Shown here: positions 39,742-49,138 of the stretch, piece by piece
Numbering within the stretch: position 1 is the stretch's first letter
Layout of the letters: every line of letters begins with the position of its first letter
Assembly (NCBI GenBank): GCA_018268755.1
Contig: JAFDVW010000032.1
Span: 1 to 64,000 of the forward strand
Direction of reading: 5' to 3'
From: Acidobacteriota bacterium
Lineage (GTDB): Bacteria > Acidobacteriota > Terriglobia > Terriglobales > Acidobacteriaceae
Length of the DNA: 64,000 nt
Notes under the pieces: model-generated
The model's database searches: none
Told to the model about the DNA's origin: nothing
Seen by the model: the letters and a program-made list of their open reading frames with translations, nothing else
Made by a program: the position numbers and the translations under genes

Positions 39742-41841
39742 ATGGAGAGACGGAAATTTTTGCGAGCAGCTTTGACTTCCACCGCCGCGCTATCCGCGCC
39801 GGCATTTCTGCGCGGGCTGGAGGTTCTCAGCGTAGGCCAGGGAGTCAATTCGATTTCACGCGGTCAGGTGAACTATGGCCGTCCCTTTGAGCCGCGCGTT
39901 CGTCCCGCCTGCATTTCCCTGCCGGCCGGGGCCGTGGGACCGCAGGGCTGGCTACGCGACTGGTGTCTGGCGGCGCGCGATGGCTATACCGGCCACATGG
40001 ACGAATTCGATGTCGCCTTCCAGCAAGCCTGGGCGCCGAACTACACCCCGACCGGCGAGCAGCTGCGCTTCTGGGACAAGGGTGCGTGGCCACTGGAGGG
40101 CGGCGGGTACTGGTTCGACGGGCTGGTGAAGCTGGCCTACGCGCTGCAGGATGACGCTCTGCTGCAGCAGGCCAAGACCCGCCTGGATGCGGTGGTCCAG
40201 CACATGAATCGGGAAAGCATTCTGTTCGTGTGGTGGCTCCATCGAGACAAGGCTTCGGACATGTCGGTCAACGAGGCCGGCTACTCGGAGTGGTTTCCGC
40301 AGTGGGCCAGTGGATTTCTGGGGCGGTCGCTTTCTGCCTACTACGGGGCCTCGGGCGATCCGCATGTTTTGCAGGCCCTGCAATGGGGATATGACGGAGA
40401 TTACAACTGGCTGCGGCGGCGCTTTGCCCAGACCAGCATTTTCGCCGCCTTTGAAACCTACACCTGGAGCGGCAACCCGAAGATCCAGTCCTCGCTGACG
40501 GAGCTGTTCGAAAAGCGCGTGAACAAAAATATGCCGGGCAAGCCCGCGGAAATCGGTATGCCCTTTTCCATCGTCATGCCCGACGACAAGAGTCCCTGGT
40601 ATGAACAGGCCGGACACTACACCTACAACGATGGCGGCTGGGTCACCGCCGAAAAAGTGCATGGCACCATGTTCAATGAGCTGGCCAGCCCCTGGATGCT
40701 GGGATACCTGTGGACCGGAAAGCGGGAGTTCCTCGATGCGGTGGTGCGCTACTACGATCTGGTGGAGCGGGACAGCATGCAGCCTTACGGCGCGATGGTG
40801 GCCGACGAGTTTGGCGGCCCGACGGGAGCTGCCCGCGGAACCGAGACCTGCACGGTCGCTTCCTATATGTGGAGCCAGATTGAATTGATGCGCATCACCG
40901 GCCTGGCGGCCATGGGCGACCGCGTGGAGCGGGCATTCTTCAATGCGGTCCCGGCCGTGGTTTCGCGGGAGTTCAATACCCACGTGTATACCCAGACAGC
41001 CAATCGCGTCACTCCGGCCGGGGGAGGGCGCGATTATCAGCGCAAACACTGGCCGCTGTGCTGCACCGCATCGCTCAACCGGCTGCTCCCCAATTACGTG
41101 ATGCACATGTGGATGGCGACTTACGACAACGGGCTGGCGGCCATGTTGTATGGTCCAGGCAAAGTCTCCGCGTTGGTCGCGGACCGCGTCCCGGTGGAAC
41201 TGACTTCCCGCACTCACTATCCTTTCGGGGAATCAATCGAGATCGATGTACAACTGGCGCGGGAGACGGCCTTTCCCCTGTCGTTCCGCATTCCGGGGTG
41301 GTGTAAGAACCCATCCCTCATGGTGAATGGCACGGTCCTGAAGACCGCTGCGGATGCCAACGGGTTCGTTCGCGTCGAGCGGCGCTGGAAATCAGGCGAT
41401 ACCGTCCGTTTGCAGTTTCCTATGGTGGCGCGAGTGGTGACCGGCCGCGATGTCAATGCGTCGAATGCTCCTTATGCAACCGTGCACTACGGGCCGCTTT
41501 TGTTTGTTCTTCCCATCGCCGATCAGAAAGACGGCAACACCCCGGACCCGGCGGCGCGTTGGAAATATGCTTTGGATACTCCGGGAGAACATTTAGGCGC
41601 GGGCATTACGGTGGAACGTGGGCCCATGCCGACGCGCTGGAACTGGCCGTTGGAGTCTCCTTTGAAGTTGCGAGTTCCTGTGAAGCCTGCCTTGTGGGAC
41701 GGCAAAGTCTTGCCCGCACAAGCGGTGGCGGGGCGCGGGCCGGCCGAGAGCATTGCCCTGGTCCCCTACGGCTGTACGAAATTCCGGGTCGCGCTGCTGC
41801 CGGTGACAGAAAGGACTTTGACCCAGGCGGCGAAAATTTGA
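39742..41841 (+). CDS. GH127-like glycoside hydrolase (DUF1680, beta-L-arabinofuranosidase type), exported
   Basis: A 699-residue protein with a Tat-like signal ERRKFLRAALTS. The catalytic (alpha/alpha)6 barrel occupies about 110-500: KGAWPLEGGGYWFDGLVKL, then RGTETCTVASYMWS (Glu plus Cys, zinc/nucleophile region), REFNTHVYTQTANRVT and HWPLCCTASLNRL. The CC motif matches the GH127 cysteine nucleophile pair, although the usual CCxPN is CCTAS here. The C-terminal beta domain (SFRIPGWCKNPSLMVNG) is typical. Family members release L-arabinofuranose or related sugars from plant glycans. It stands alone, followed by an exonuclease gene. Confidence 0.85.
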   Translation: MERRKFLRAALTSTAALSAPAFLRGLEVLSVGQGVNSISRGQVNYGRPFEPRVRPACISLPAGAVGPQGWLRDWCLAARDGYTGHMDEFDVAFQQAWAPNYTPTGEQLRFWDKGAWPLEGGGYWFDGLVKLAYALQDDALLQQAKTRLDAVVQHMNRESILFVWWLHRDKASDMSVNEAGYSEWFPQWASGFLGRSLSAYYGASGDPHVLQALQWGYDGDYNWLRRRFAQTSIFAAFETYTWSGNPKIQSSLTELFEKRVNKNMPGKPAEIGMPFSIVMPDDKSPWYEQAGHYTYNDGGWVTAEKVHGTMFNELASPWMLGYLWTGKREFLDAVVRYYDLVERDSMQPYGAMVADEFGGPTGAARGTETCTVASYMWSQIELMRITGLAAMGDRVERAFFNAVPAVVSREFNTHVYTQTANRVTPAGGGRDYQRKHWPLCCTASLNRLLPNYVMHMWMATYDNGLAAMLYGPGKVSALVADRVPVELTSRTHYPFGESIEIDVQLARETAFPLSFRIPGWCKNPSLMVNGTVLKTAADANGFVRVERRWKSGDTVRLQFPMVARVVTGRDVNASNAPYATVHYGPLLFVLPIADQKDGNTPDPAARWKYALDTPGEHLGAGITVERGPMPTRWNWPLESPLKLRVPVKPALWDGKVLPAQAVAGRGPAESIALVPYGCTKFRVALLPVTERTLTQAAKI

Positions 41842-41879
41842 CGCGGACCGGCTGATCGAGGGTAAGCTGTCAACCTGAG

Positions 41880-42761
41880 ATGCGAGTCCATCTGATTGAC
41901 GGCACCTACGAGCTGTTCCGCTACTTCTATGCCGTGCCGGGCTCGAAGGACGCGAGTGGGCAGGAGATTGGCGCGGTGCGCGGCGTGCTGGGTTCGGTGC
42001 TGTCCATGCTCGAAGCGGACGCGACGCATGTCGGCGTGGCCACCGATCATGTCGTCGAGTCATTCCGCAACGGCCTGTATGACGGATACAAAACCGGCGA
42101 GGGTGTCGATCCCGCCCTGCTCTCGCAGTTTCCTCTCCTGGAAGAAGCGTTGTTTGCCATGGGCGTGATGGTGTGGCCCATGGTGCAGTTTGAGGCCGAC
42201 GATGCGCTGGCCTCGGCGGCCGCGCGGGCCGCCCAGGATGAGCGGGTGGAGCAGGTGCTGGTGTGCACTCCGGACAAAGACCTGAGCCAATGTGTCGAAG
42301 GCACACGCGTGGTGCAGCTGGACCGGCGGCGGGAACTGCTGCGCGATGAGGCCGGCGTGGTGGCGAAGTTTGGCGTGAAGCCGGCGTCCATCCCCGACTA
42401 CCTGGCCGTGGTGGGCGACCATGCCGATGGCTTTCCTGGTATTGCGGGCTGGGGCGAGAAGGCAGCGGCTTCGGTGTTCTCGCAATATCCGCACCTCGAA
42501 GATATTCCCAGGGAGTGGAAAGAGTGGAATCCCTCGATTCGCCGCGCCCGGCCGCTGGCGGAATCACTCTTCGCGCACTGGGATGATGCTTTGCTCTTCC
42601 GCACCTTGGCTACTTTGCGCCGCGATGTGCCGGTCTTCGATTCCGTGGACGAGCTGCGCTGGGCAGGGCCGCGTGCGGCGTTTGAGGAGTACTGTCAGCG
42701 CCTGAAGGCCCCGGCATTGTTGCGCCGGGCGCGGGAGGCGGGCGCTACGCGGCTTTCCTGA
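41880..42761 (+). CDS. 5'-3' exonuclease (flap endonuclease/PolI N-terminal domain type)
   Basis: A 293-residue protein with the PIN-like 5'-3' exonuclease fold. Metal-binding acids are visible in VHLIDGTYELFRY, QFEADDALASAAAR and VCTPDKDLSQCV. The helix-hairpin-helix 3 region reads IPDYLAVVGDHADGFPGIAGWGEKAAASV. It corresponds to the exonuclease part of DNA polymerase I as a free-standing gene, with about 290 residues as usual for such homologues. A role in flap removal or RNA primer processing is probable. It starts 38 bp after the GH127 gene, which may be fortuitous. Confidence 0.88.
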   Translation: MRVHLIDGTYELFRYFYAVPGSKDASGQEIGAVRGVLGSVLSMLEADATHVGVATDHVVESFRNGLYDGYKTGEGVDPALLSQFPLLEEALFAMGVMVWPMVQFEADDALASAAARAAQDERVEQVLVCTPDKDLSQCVEGTRVVQLDRRRELLRDEAGVVAKFGVKPASIPDYLAVVGDHADGFPGIAGWGEKAAASVFSQYPHLEDIPREWKEWNPSIRRARPLAESLFAHWDDALLFRTLATLRRDVPVFDSVDELRWAGPRAAFEEYCQRLKAPALLRRAREAGATRLS

Positions 42762-42859
42762 GTACGCCGCAACTATTTCCGGTCGCAGCCTGGGTAAGTT
42801 TTCCCTTCAGGAATGTATCCATCAACCCAGGTACCGCATCCATAGGGAAGGAGGATGCT

Positions 42860-43720
42860 ATGCAGAAAGAGAAGTCCGGTCTGGCAGCTGAAGCGGGCGA
42901 ATATCGGCTGGGGGGCGATCTTAAGATAGCGCGGCTGGGATTCGGCGCCATGCGCATTACCGGAGAAGGTGTGTGGGGCGAGCCGGCGGACCGGAAAGAG
43001 GCAGTGCGGGTCCTGAGGCGGGCCGTCGAGTTGGGCATCAACTTCATCGATACCGCGGACTCCTACGGGCCGGGAGTGAGCGAAGAAATTATTGCCGAGG
43101 CGTTGCATCCCTATCCGGCAGGCTTGGTGATCGCGACCAAGGCGGGTTTTGATCGTCCTGGGCCCGGACGCTGGACGGAGAATGGAAGGCCGGAACACCT
43201 GCGTGCGGCCTGCGAAGGCAGCCTGCACCGCCTGCGTCTGGACCGCATTGACCTGTATCAACTGCATCGCATTGACCCGAAGGTTCCCGCCGAAGATCAG
43301 CTGGGTGCGCTCAAAGATTTGCAGGCGCAGGGCAAGATCAAGCACATCGGGCTTTCTGAAGTCAGTGTGCGGCAGATCCAACATGCCAGGACGATTGTCC
43401 CGATTGTGAGCGTGCAAAACCGCTATAGCCTGGCCGACCGGGGATCGGAAGATGTCCTGAATTACTGCGAGAAGGAAAACGTCGGATTCATTCCCTGGTT
43501 CCCGCTGGCGGCGGGGCGCATGTCGGGCGGCGAAAGCCCGGTGGCGCAGGCCGCGGCGCGCTGGAAGGCGACTCCGTCGCAAATCGCGCTGGCCTGGCTG
43601 CTGGCGCGGTCTCCCGTCATGCTGCCGATTCCGGGCACATCCAAGGTGGCTCACCTGGAAGAAAATGTTGCCGCGGCCGGTTTGCACATCGATAAACAAC
43701 AACTGCAGGAACTGAAATAA
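42860..43720 (+). CDS. Aldo/keto reductase (YdbC-like)
   Basis: A 286-residue NADPH-dependent oxidoreductase. The family motifs are LGFGAMRITGEGVWG, the catalytic Tyr in FIDTADSYGPGVSEEII, Lys in IATKAGFDRPG and His in YQLHRIDP. The cofactor loop is SEVSVRQIQHA and the C-terminal part is IPGTSKVAHLEENVAA. The best motif match is the YdbC/pyridoxal reductase-like AKR group. SD AAGGAGGATGCT precedes the ATG at 42860, a strong match. Its 3' end faces the S4-domain gene with only 16 bp between the stops. Confidence 0.92.
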   Translation: MQKEKSGLAAEAGEYRLGGDLKIARLGFGAMRITGEGVWGEPADRKEAVRVLRRAVELGINFIDTADSYGPGVSEEIIAEALHPYPAGLVIATKAGFDRPGPGRWTENGRPEHLRAACEGSLHRLRLDRIDLYQLHRIDPKVPAEDQLGALKDLQAQGKIKHIGLSEVSVRQIQHARTIVPIVSVQNRYSLADRGSEDVLNYCEKENVGFIPWFPLAAGRMSGGESPVAQAAARWKATPSQIALAWLLARSPVMLPIPGTSKVAHLEENVAAAGLHIDKQQLQELK

Positions 43721-43736
43721 GCGCGAGCTTGTATTT

Positions 43737-44120
43737 TTATTTGCCGCCGCGGAATTGAATGATTCTGCGGCGGTCGCGCTTGGAAGGACGCGCCGCGGGG
43801 GCGGGCTCGAAGAAATGCCGCATGAGCTTGCGGTCCTCGGCGGCCTTCTGGCGGGCCTGGCGGCTGGCTTCGGTTTCGCGATAAAGCGCCTGCGCCACCG
43901 GTGCGGGGCCGCGCGTATCGCTGAGCGCCAACACTTCCACCTCAAACTCCCCGCCGTCGTTAGTGATGCGTAGCATGTCCCCCACGCGCACCTCGCGCGC
44001 TGGTTTGACGGCTTGTCCGTTGCACTGCACGCGGTTGAGTTCGCAGGCTTTCTTGGCCAGTCCGCGAACTTTAAAGAAACGCGCCGTCCACAGCCAGATG
44101 TCGATTCGGACAGAGGTCAT
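43737..44120 (-). CDS. S4-domain RNA-binding protein (Hsp15-like)
   Basis: A 127-residue RNA-binding protein. The S4 domain occupies residues 1-60 (RIDIWLWTARFFKVRGLAKKACE, VQCNGQAVKPAREVRVGDML), followed by a basic C-terminal tail (ASRQARQKAAEDRKLMRHFF, RPSKRDRRRIIQFRGGK). Size and architecture match Hsp15 (HslR), which recycles stalled 50S subunits carrying peptidyl-tRNA. The basic tail is conserved in that family. It is convergent with the aldo/keto reductase gene. Confidence 0.9.
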   Translation of the reverse strand: MTSVRIDIWLWTARFFKVRGLAKKACELNRVQCNGQAVKPAREVRVGDMLRITNDGGEFEVEVLALSDTRGPAPVAQALYRETEASRQARQKAAEDRKLMRHFFEPAPAARPSKRDRRRIIQFRGGK

Positions 44121-44254
44121 AGGAGAATGCCGCTAAAAATAGCCCTCGCAGTTGTCACCGTTTGGTTCTTGTGGAAATTCCAAATCAGGACAATCCCTTA
44201 AGTTAGCCTGAAAAGGTTTGCTTTTTTGCATCCTTCCATAGGATAAATGCGTTT

Positions 44255-46063
44255 GTGGAGATTGCGCTGTACAAGTGCCGGTCCTTTTTCTTGGCTGTCT
44301 TCGGAATGCTGGCATTCTCTGGGTGTGGCCTGGCCCCGCAAACTCCCACGATCTCTGTATCATCAGCGGCGGTGCTCGCGGGCCAAAGCGTGCAGTTCTC
44401 AGCCGCAGTGAATGGTCGCACGGCCGGATCGCTCACCTGGTATGTCAATGATATTCCCGGCGGCTCACACGCAGTGGGCACAATTTCTCCCCTCGGCCTG
44501 TACAGCGCACCAGACCTGAGCGTTCCAACCACATTCATCATCAGTGCTGCCACCAGTCCGGCAGGGCCGCGCTCCGCGGGCACTGTAGTCATCGTCCTCA
44601 GGAGTGGACAAGTGCTTGCGACGCAACACCCATTGGTGGTGAAGTATCACTTTCTCGCTCTGCCCGGTTCTTCCGCGCTCATCGAGTTTGGCACGGACAT
44701 GAGTTACCGACGCCGCACCTGGATGCAGTCCGCCGATGCCAACGGAGAAATCGACATCTTGGTGGCGGGCATGCGCGCCCGCACGTCTTACCATATGCGC
44801 GCCCAGATCACCTTCCCCGATGGATTGGCATTCCAGGATAGCGACCACACCTTTGTGAGCGGTGATATTCCCGAGGATCGTCTGCCCACAATCACGACGC
44901 GGAGTGTTTCCGGCAAAACGCCGCAGGGTGGTGTAGAACTCATTGATTTGGCGTCGAGCAGTCGGCCCCAGGGAATTCTGGCGCTGGTCACGGATTTGGA
45001 TGGCACTGTGATCTGGTACTACGATGCCGGGCCGGTCGTGCCCGTCCCGTCGCTTGATCCCATCAAACTCCTGCCCAATGGACACTTCCTGTTGGTGTTT
45101 ACCGATATCACGCCCGGATCCGCCGACGGCCAGAACTCCGTCATACAGGAAGTCGATCTGAGCGGGCAGGTGGTTTGGCAGATGTCTTACACCGACCTGA
45201 ATCAGCTGCTGGCGCAAGCCACCTGCGCGCAGTGCAACCGGACCGTGATCGGTGCGCATCATGATTTCGCTTTATTGCCGAATGGGCACATTGTGCTGCT
45301 GGCAGCGGAGAGCCGATACTTCACCAGCCTCGATGGTTATCCCAACGGAACTGAGGTCGTCGGGGATCTTCTGATTGATCTCGACGAAAATCGCAAGCCG
45401 GTGTGGGTGTGGTCGGCCTTTGATCACCTGGACCCTAACCGGCACCTGATGGGCCTGCCGGACTGGACGCATTCCAACACGGTCGTCTATTCGCCCGACG
45501 ACCAGAATCTGATGCTCTCGATACGCAATCAGAGCTGGGTGATCAAGATCGACTACCGCGCCGGCCAGGGTTCCGGCGATATTTTGTGGAAGCTGGGCAA
45601 TCAGGGAGATTTTACCCTGCTTAACGGCTCCGATCCGGTAGATTGGCAGTACGCGCAGCACGATATCAATGTGATCAGCTCTGGTTCGGCCGGGAGCTTT
45701 GAAGCGTGAGTGTTCGACAATGGGAATTTGCGGGCCCTGGATGGCGCGGGGAATACCTGCGGTTCGAATGAACCATGCTATAGCCGCGTAGTGACCTATC
45801 AGGTCGATGAATCCGCGCGAACCGTTTCCTTAGCTTGGGTCAATACGCTGGACCTGTTTTCCTTCTTCGGTGGCTCCGCCCGCCTGCTGGCCAACGGGAA
45901 TGTTGAATTCGATGAATGTGCCGGCCCGCTGCCCGGCCCTAACTCCGCGATCTTCGAAGCCACCCGCAGCACGCCGCCCCAGACCGTCTGGCAGATGACC
46001 GTCTCCGAGTATGCCTATCGCGCCTTTCGTATGCCGAGCTTGTATCCGGGCGTGCAATGGTAA
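44255..46063 (+). pseudogene. Arylsulfate sulfotransferase (ASST)-family lipoprotein gene with in-frame TGA
   Basis: A 602-codon frame interrupted by a single TGA at 45707-45709. Before it: a lipoprotein-like N-terminus (FGMLAFSGCGLAP) from a GTG start, an Ig-like domain and the ASST propeller (GTVIWYYDAGP, AHHDFALLPNGHIVLLAAES, LPDWTHSNTVVYSPDDQNLM, QYAQHDINVISSGS). After it, in the same frame, the propeller resumes immediately: VFDNGNLRA, YQVDESARTVSLAW and ARLLANGNVEFDECAG. The split is within a conserved HDI...DNGN strand, so the upstream product lacks the last 117 residues. A TGG-to-TGA change is the simplest explanation. The gene may be a recent pseudogene or contain a sequencing error. 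Confidence 0.75.
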
Positions 46064-46450
46064 CCGTGTTTGTCGCCCTAAGTAAACGTGTGCTTCAGGC
46101 AGGGTTCCTTCGACTGCAAAGCGAGCGCGCTTTTGGGCCCGACCCTTTGCTCGAGATATCAGGATATGCGGGAGGAGTGGTGGAAAGCCCGCACTTCTGC
46201 TGCAAGTAAATTGCGATGCAGTACGAAGTTATCCCGTAAAGTTACTCTTCTTATTTATATCGATAAGGGTATATTACGCATCAATAAGTCATATGCCTGT
46301 ATTCAGCATTGATAGGAGTCTAATTTGTCATACCTTTAGTAATCAACGACCTAGTGTTAAGTTACCTTCGGTCTCTACTTTAGGACATTGAATCGATGTA
46401 GAGTTCCTTGGCTCAGGGACAAGTGTTACCTGAGATCTGGAGGAGATATT
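46064..46450. other. AT-rich intergenic region without a gene
   Basis: 387 bp with visibly lower GC than the surroundings (for example TTATTTATATCGATAAGGG near 46250). No convincing open frame, RNA gene or repeat was found. It probably holds the promoter and long leader of the following secreted protein gene; no clear -35/-10 pair could be fixed. Confidence 0.5.
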
Positions 46451-46918
46451 ATGAGGAATCTCGTCGTATATGTGCTTTGCCTGGTTATGCCTCTATCAGT
46501 ATGGGCGGGAGATAGCGGGTATAAAGTTACCTATGATGGCGGTTCTTTGCAAAATGTAAAGGCTGGATCCGGAGTGCGTCTGCTCATCGACCAAAATCAG
46601 GTGCACCTTGTGAAGGATGGCACTGAAGTTGCTTTGATCCCGGCTTCCGCGATTACAGAAATTAGCTACGGACAGGATGTGCATCGTAGGGTCGGGGCAG
46701 CTGTGGGGTTGGCTGTGGTTTCCTTGGGAATCGGTGGGCTTATGGCGCTCACCAAATCCAAAAAACACTATGTCGGTCTGACTTGGGCTGATGGCGATAA
46801 GAAAGGCGGCTTTGCTATGCAGTGCGATAAAAATGATTATCGTGGCGTCTTGGCCGGGTTGGAGGGTGTTTCCGGTAAGAAGGCTGTGAATTCAGATACG
46901 ATGACCGTGAAGAACTAA
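46451..46918 (+). CDS. Small secreted protein of unknown function
   Basis: A 155-residue exported protein. The ATG at 46451 has a very strong SD (GGAGGAG, six bases). A signal peptide of about 20 residues ends SVWAG, followed by GYKVTYDGGSLQNVKAGSGV and ALIPASAITEISYGQDVHRR. A Gly-rich hydrophobic stretch at about 82-102 (VGAAVGLAVVSLGIGGLMAL) and YVGLTWADGDKKGGFAMQCD complete it. The fold reads like a small beta domain with one membrane-insertable segment. GC is lower than in neighbouring genes, suggesting acquisition. No family is recognised with certainty. Confidence 0.7.
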   Translation: MRNLVVYVLCLVMPLSVWAGDSGYKVTYDGGSLQNVKAGSGVRLLIDQNQVHLVKDGTEVALIPASAITEISYGQDVHRRVGAAVGLAVVSLGIGGLMALTKSKKHYVGLTWADGDKKGGFAMQCDKNDYRGVLAGLEGVSGKKAVNSDTMTVKN

Positions 46919-46993
46919 TGCTAGTTGTTGTGAGCGGAAATACTGGCTGCATCCTTCGACTGCGCGCTCCGCATGACTGAAGGACCAATGGTC

Positions 46994-49138
46994 CTACCCC
47001 ACCGGCCAAGCCTTGCCGTCAAAGTGCGCGGGAGGCTGCAAGCCGAAGAGACGGAGCATGGTGGGCGCAACGTCGACGATGGCCGGCTTCTCCACCTGAA
47101 TCCTGCGGTTGCTGAACAGCACGCCGGGCACCAGGCGCGGATCGATGCAGTGATCGCCGCTCCAGGCTTTGGCGTTGTCCTCGAAAATCTGGTGGGTAAC
47201 TTTGCCGGTGACTCCGTCCCAAGAGGCGCGGTAGCCGTCACCGTAACCGATGATGAGGTCGGGGGCGTTGATCGAATAGGGGCCGGCATAGACGTTGCCG
47301 GAGTTGAAGACACCAGTGATGCCGACCTTGCCATTCTCCGGGTCGGCCAGCCCGTTCAACCTCTGCCGCAGTTCTTCTTTTAAGGCATCGGCTTCCGCGC
47401 CGGGAGCCACAATGCCTTCGCGCTCGCGTCCCTTCACATTCAGGAAGAGCCCGTTCAGTCCCATGGTGTAGGCGCGGGTGCGCGACCAATCCACTCCCTG
47501 GAACCATTCTCCGGTTTCGTCGACTCCGGGCTTCAGCACCAAATATCCGTTCTCGCGCAGCCATGTGTTCAAATTGATGCCGCGCTGGAAGGACTTGAAG
47601 CCGTGGTCGGAGACGACCATCAGCATGCTCTCGCTGTCGAGCTGTGCCAAAACGCGGCCGACTAAGTCGTCCATGCGCTGGTAGAGCTGCTCAATGACGT
47701 TGCCGAGCCTGGCTTCCGCCGGCGCATCCTGCAGCGCCGGATGGTCTTCTTCCATGTAACGCCAGAACATGTGCTGCACGCGGTCGGTGATGTCGAAGAC
47801 GCAGGTGCACACGCCGCGCGTGGTTTTCTCCAAGGCGTCGAAGAGCTGCTTTTCGCGGTCGTTGTGGTTCGAGTAGCACTGTTCGAGGAAGGCCGCATCG
47901 TCGAGCGCGTGCTCGTTGAGCGCCCAGGTATCTTCTGCAAGGCCCAGGGTGGCATAAGGGCCGTTGAGCTTGGCCAGGTAGATCGAATACGTCAGAGGGT
48001 GCGAGATAGGAAGGTCGGGTTGTTTGGGATCAATGTTCACCGGCGTGACGTAGACTTCGAGCTCCGGCGACAGCTGCTTGAGGTAGAAGCGGCAGATGCC
48101 ATGCGCGGTGATGCCGAATCCGGCCTTGAAGTGCACCGAGGTCCACTTCGAGTACTCGCCGACTTTCAGCAGGATACGCTCGGAACCAACCAGAATCTCC
48201 GCCGTATCCGCTGATTTCGGGCGGACCTCAAAGGGCACGCGCATCTCGTGGCTCTGGGCCGTGGAATTCGGCGCGCCGTTGGGGGAGTCCGCAATGAGCG
48301 GGTTGTCCGGGCCAGGAATGTAGGAGCGAAAATTCGCCCCATCTTTCTGAAAGGGGATGATGACGCCGCCCTGACGCGCGCCGTCATTCTGCGCGCGCGT
48401 AGTGCAGAAGCAGAACGTTCCCTGGCTGCCTTTCAGGTCGGGCACGCACATGCCGGAGAGCATGACGCCGGGAAATTTTTCCGGCGGAAAGGTGACGGGC
48501 ACGCGGATCACCGAGCAGAAAACCCCGGCTTCTCCCAGCCAATGCCAGAAGGGCTTCGATTTGCGCAGAAGCTTGATCTCCGATTTTCCGATCGGCAGGC
48601 TGTATTTGCCCAGCTTCAGACGGCGCTTGGGGCCTTCAATCTGCGCGGAGGAAAGGAAGGGCAGATAGTTGCCCAGGTCTCGTTGCAGGAAATCGTAGAT
48701 GTTGTGCTTGCCGGGATTCACGCCGGTCATAAAGGTGGACCAGGCGACCGGCGAAATCGCCGGAAAGGTGGTGCGCAATTTCTGAAATGTGCCCTGCTCA
48801 CGCAGTTTGGCGAGATTGGGGAGTTTGCCGGCCTGGATAAATTTTTCCGCCAGCTCCGGGTCCATCCCGTCGAAGCCGAGAATCACCACGCGCTTGAAGC
48901 GGGCCTTGCCGTAGGCCTTGCGTCCACGCACCAGGCGGTAGAGCTGGCGCAGCGGCCAGGTGAAGAGCGCGTACACGGAATAGAGGAAGGCGAGAAACAG
49001 CGTCCAGAAAGAAGAAAGCACCGCAAACCCGGCGCCGGGGCCAACGTAAGCTTCACTGCGCGTGGGCAGCGTGACCACGCACAACACAAGAATGATGAAG
49101 GCCAGAACGGTCAGGTGGCGGGAGTGGTTTCTGCTCAT
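46994..49138 (-). CDS. AlkP-superfamily phosphodiesterase/phosphohydrolase, membrane anchored (paralogue 1)
   Basis: A 714-residue protein: an N-terminal hydrophobic signal/anchor (about 9-28), AYVGPGAGFAVLSSFWTLFL and a second hydrophobic segment, then the alkaline-phosphatase fold. Metal ligand Asp lies in VVILGFDGMDPELAEKF, nucleophile region ISPVAWSTFMTG, then LMVVSDHGFKSFQRG and SGDHCIDPRLVPGVLFSN, all intact. The ATG at 49138 overlaps the stop of the upstream membrane protein gene by 4 bp. About one third of its length is clearly paralogous to the protein at 50325-52346. Substrates could be phospholipid or nucleotide phosphodiesters; unknown. Confidence 0.88.
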   Translation of the reverse strand: MSRNHSRHLTVLAFIILVLCVVTLPTRSEAYVGPGAGFAVLSSFWTLFLAFLYSVYALFTWPLRQLYRLVRGRKAYGKARFKRVVILGFDGMDPELAEKFIQAGKLPNLAKLREQGTFQKLRTTFPAISPVAWSTFMTGVNPGKHNIYDFLQRDLGNYLPFLSSAQIEGPKRRLKLGKYSLPIGKSEIKLLRKSKPFWHWLGEAGVFCSVIRVPVTFPPEKFPGVMLSGMCVPDLKGSQGTFCFCTTRAQNDGARQGGVIIPFQKDGANFRSYIPGPDNPLIADSPNGAPNSTAQSHEMRVPFEVRPKSADTAEILVGSERILLKVGEYSKWTSVHFKAGFGITAHGICRFYLKQLSPELEVYVTPVNIDPKQPDLPISHPLTYSIYLAKLNGPYATLGLAEDTWALNEHALDDAAFLEQCYSNHNDREKQLFDALEKTTRGVCTCVFDITDRVQHMFWRYMEEDHPALQDAPAEARLGNVIEQLYQRMDDLVGRVLAQLDSESMLMVVSDHGFKSFQRGINLNTWLRENGYLVLKPGVDETGEWFQGVDWSRTRAYTMGLNGLFLNVKGREREGIVAPGAEADALKEELRQRLNGLADPENGKVGITGVFNSGNVYAGPYSINAPDLIIGYGDGYRASWDGVTGKVTHQIFEDNAKAWSGDHCIDPRLVPGVLFSNRRIQVEKPAIVDVAPTMLRLFGLQPPAHFDGKAWPVG

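Noticed and set aside
45707..45709. TGA in the arylsulfotransferase gene as a selenocysteine codon
   Set aside because: No Cys/Sec catalytic role is known at this strand of the propeller, and no selenocysteine genes or SECIS-like hairpin were seen; a nonsense change is simpler.
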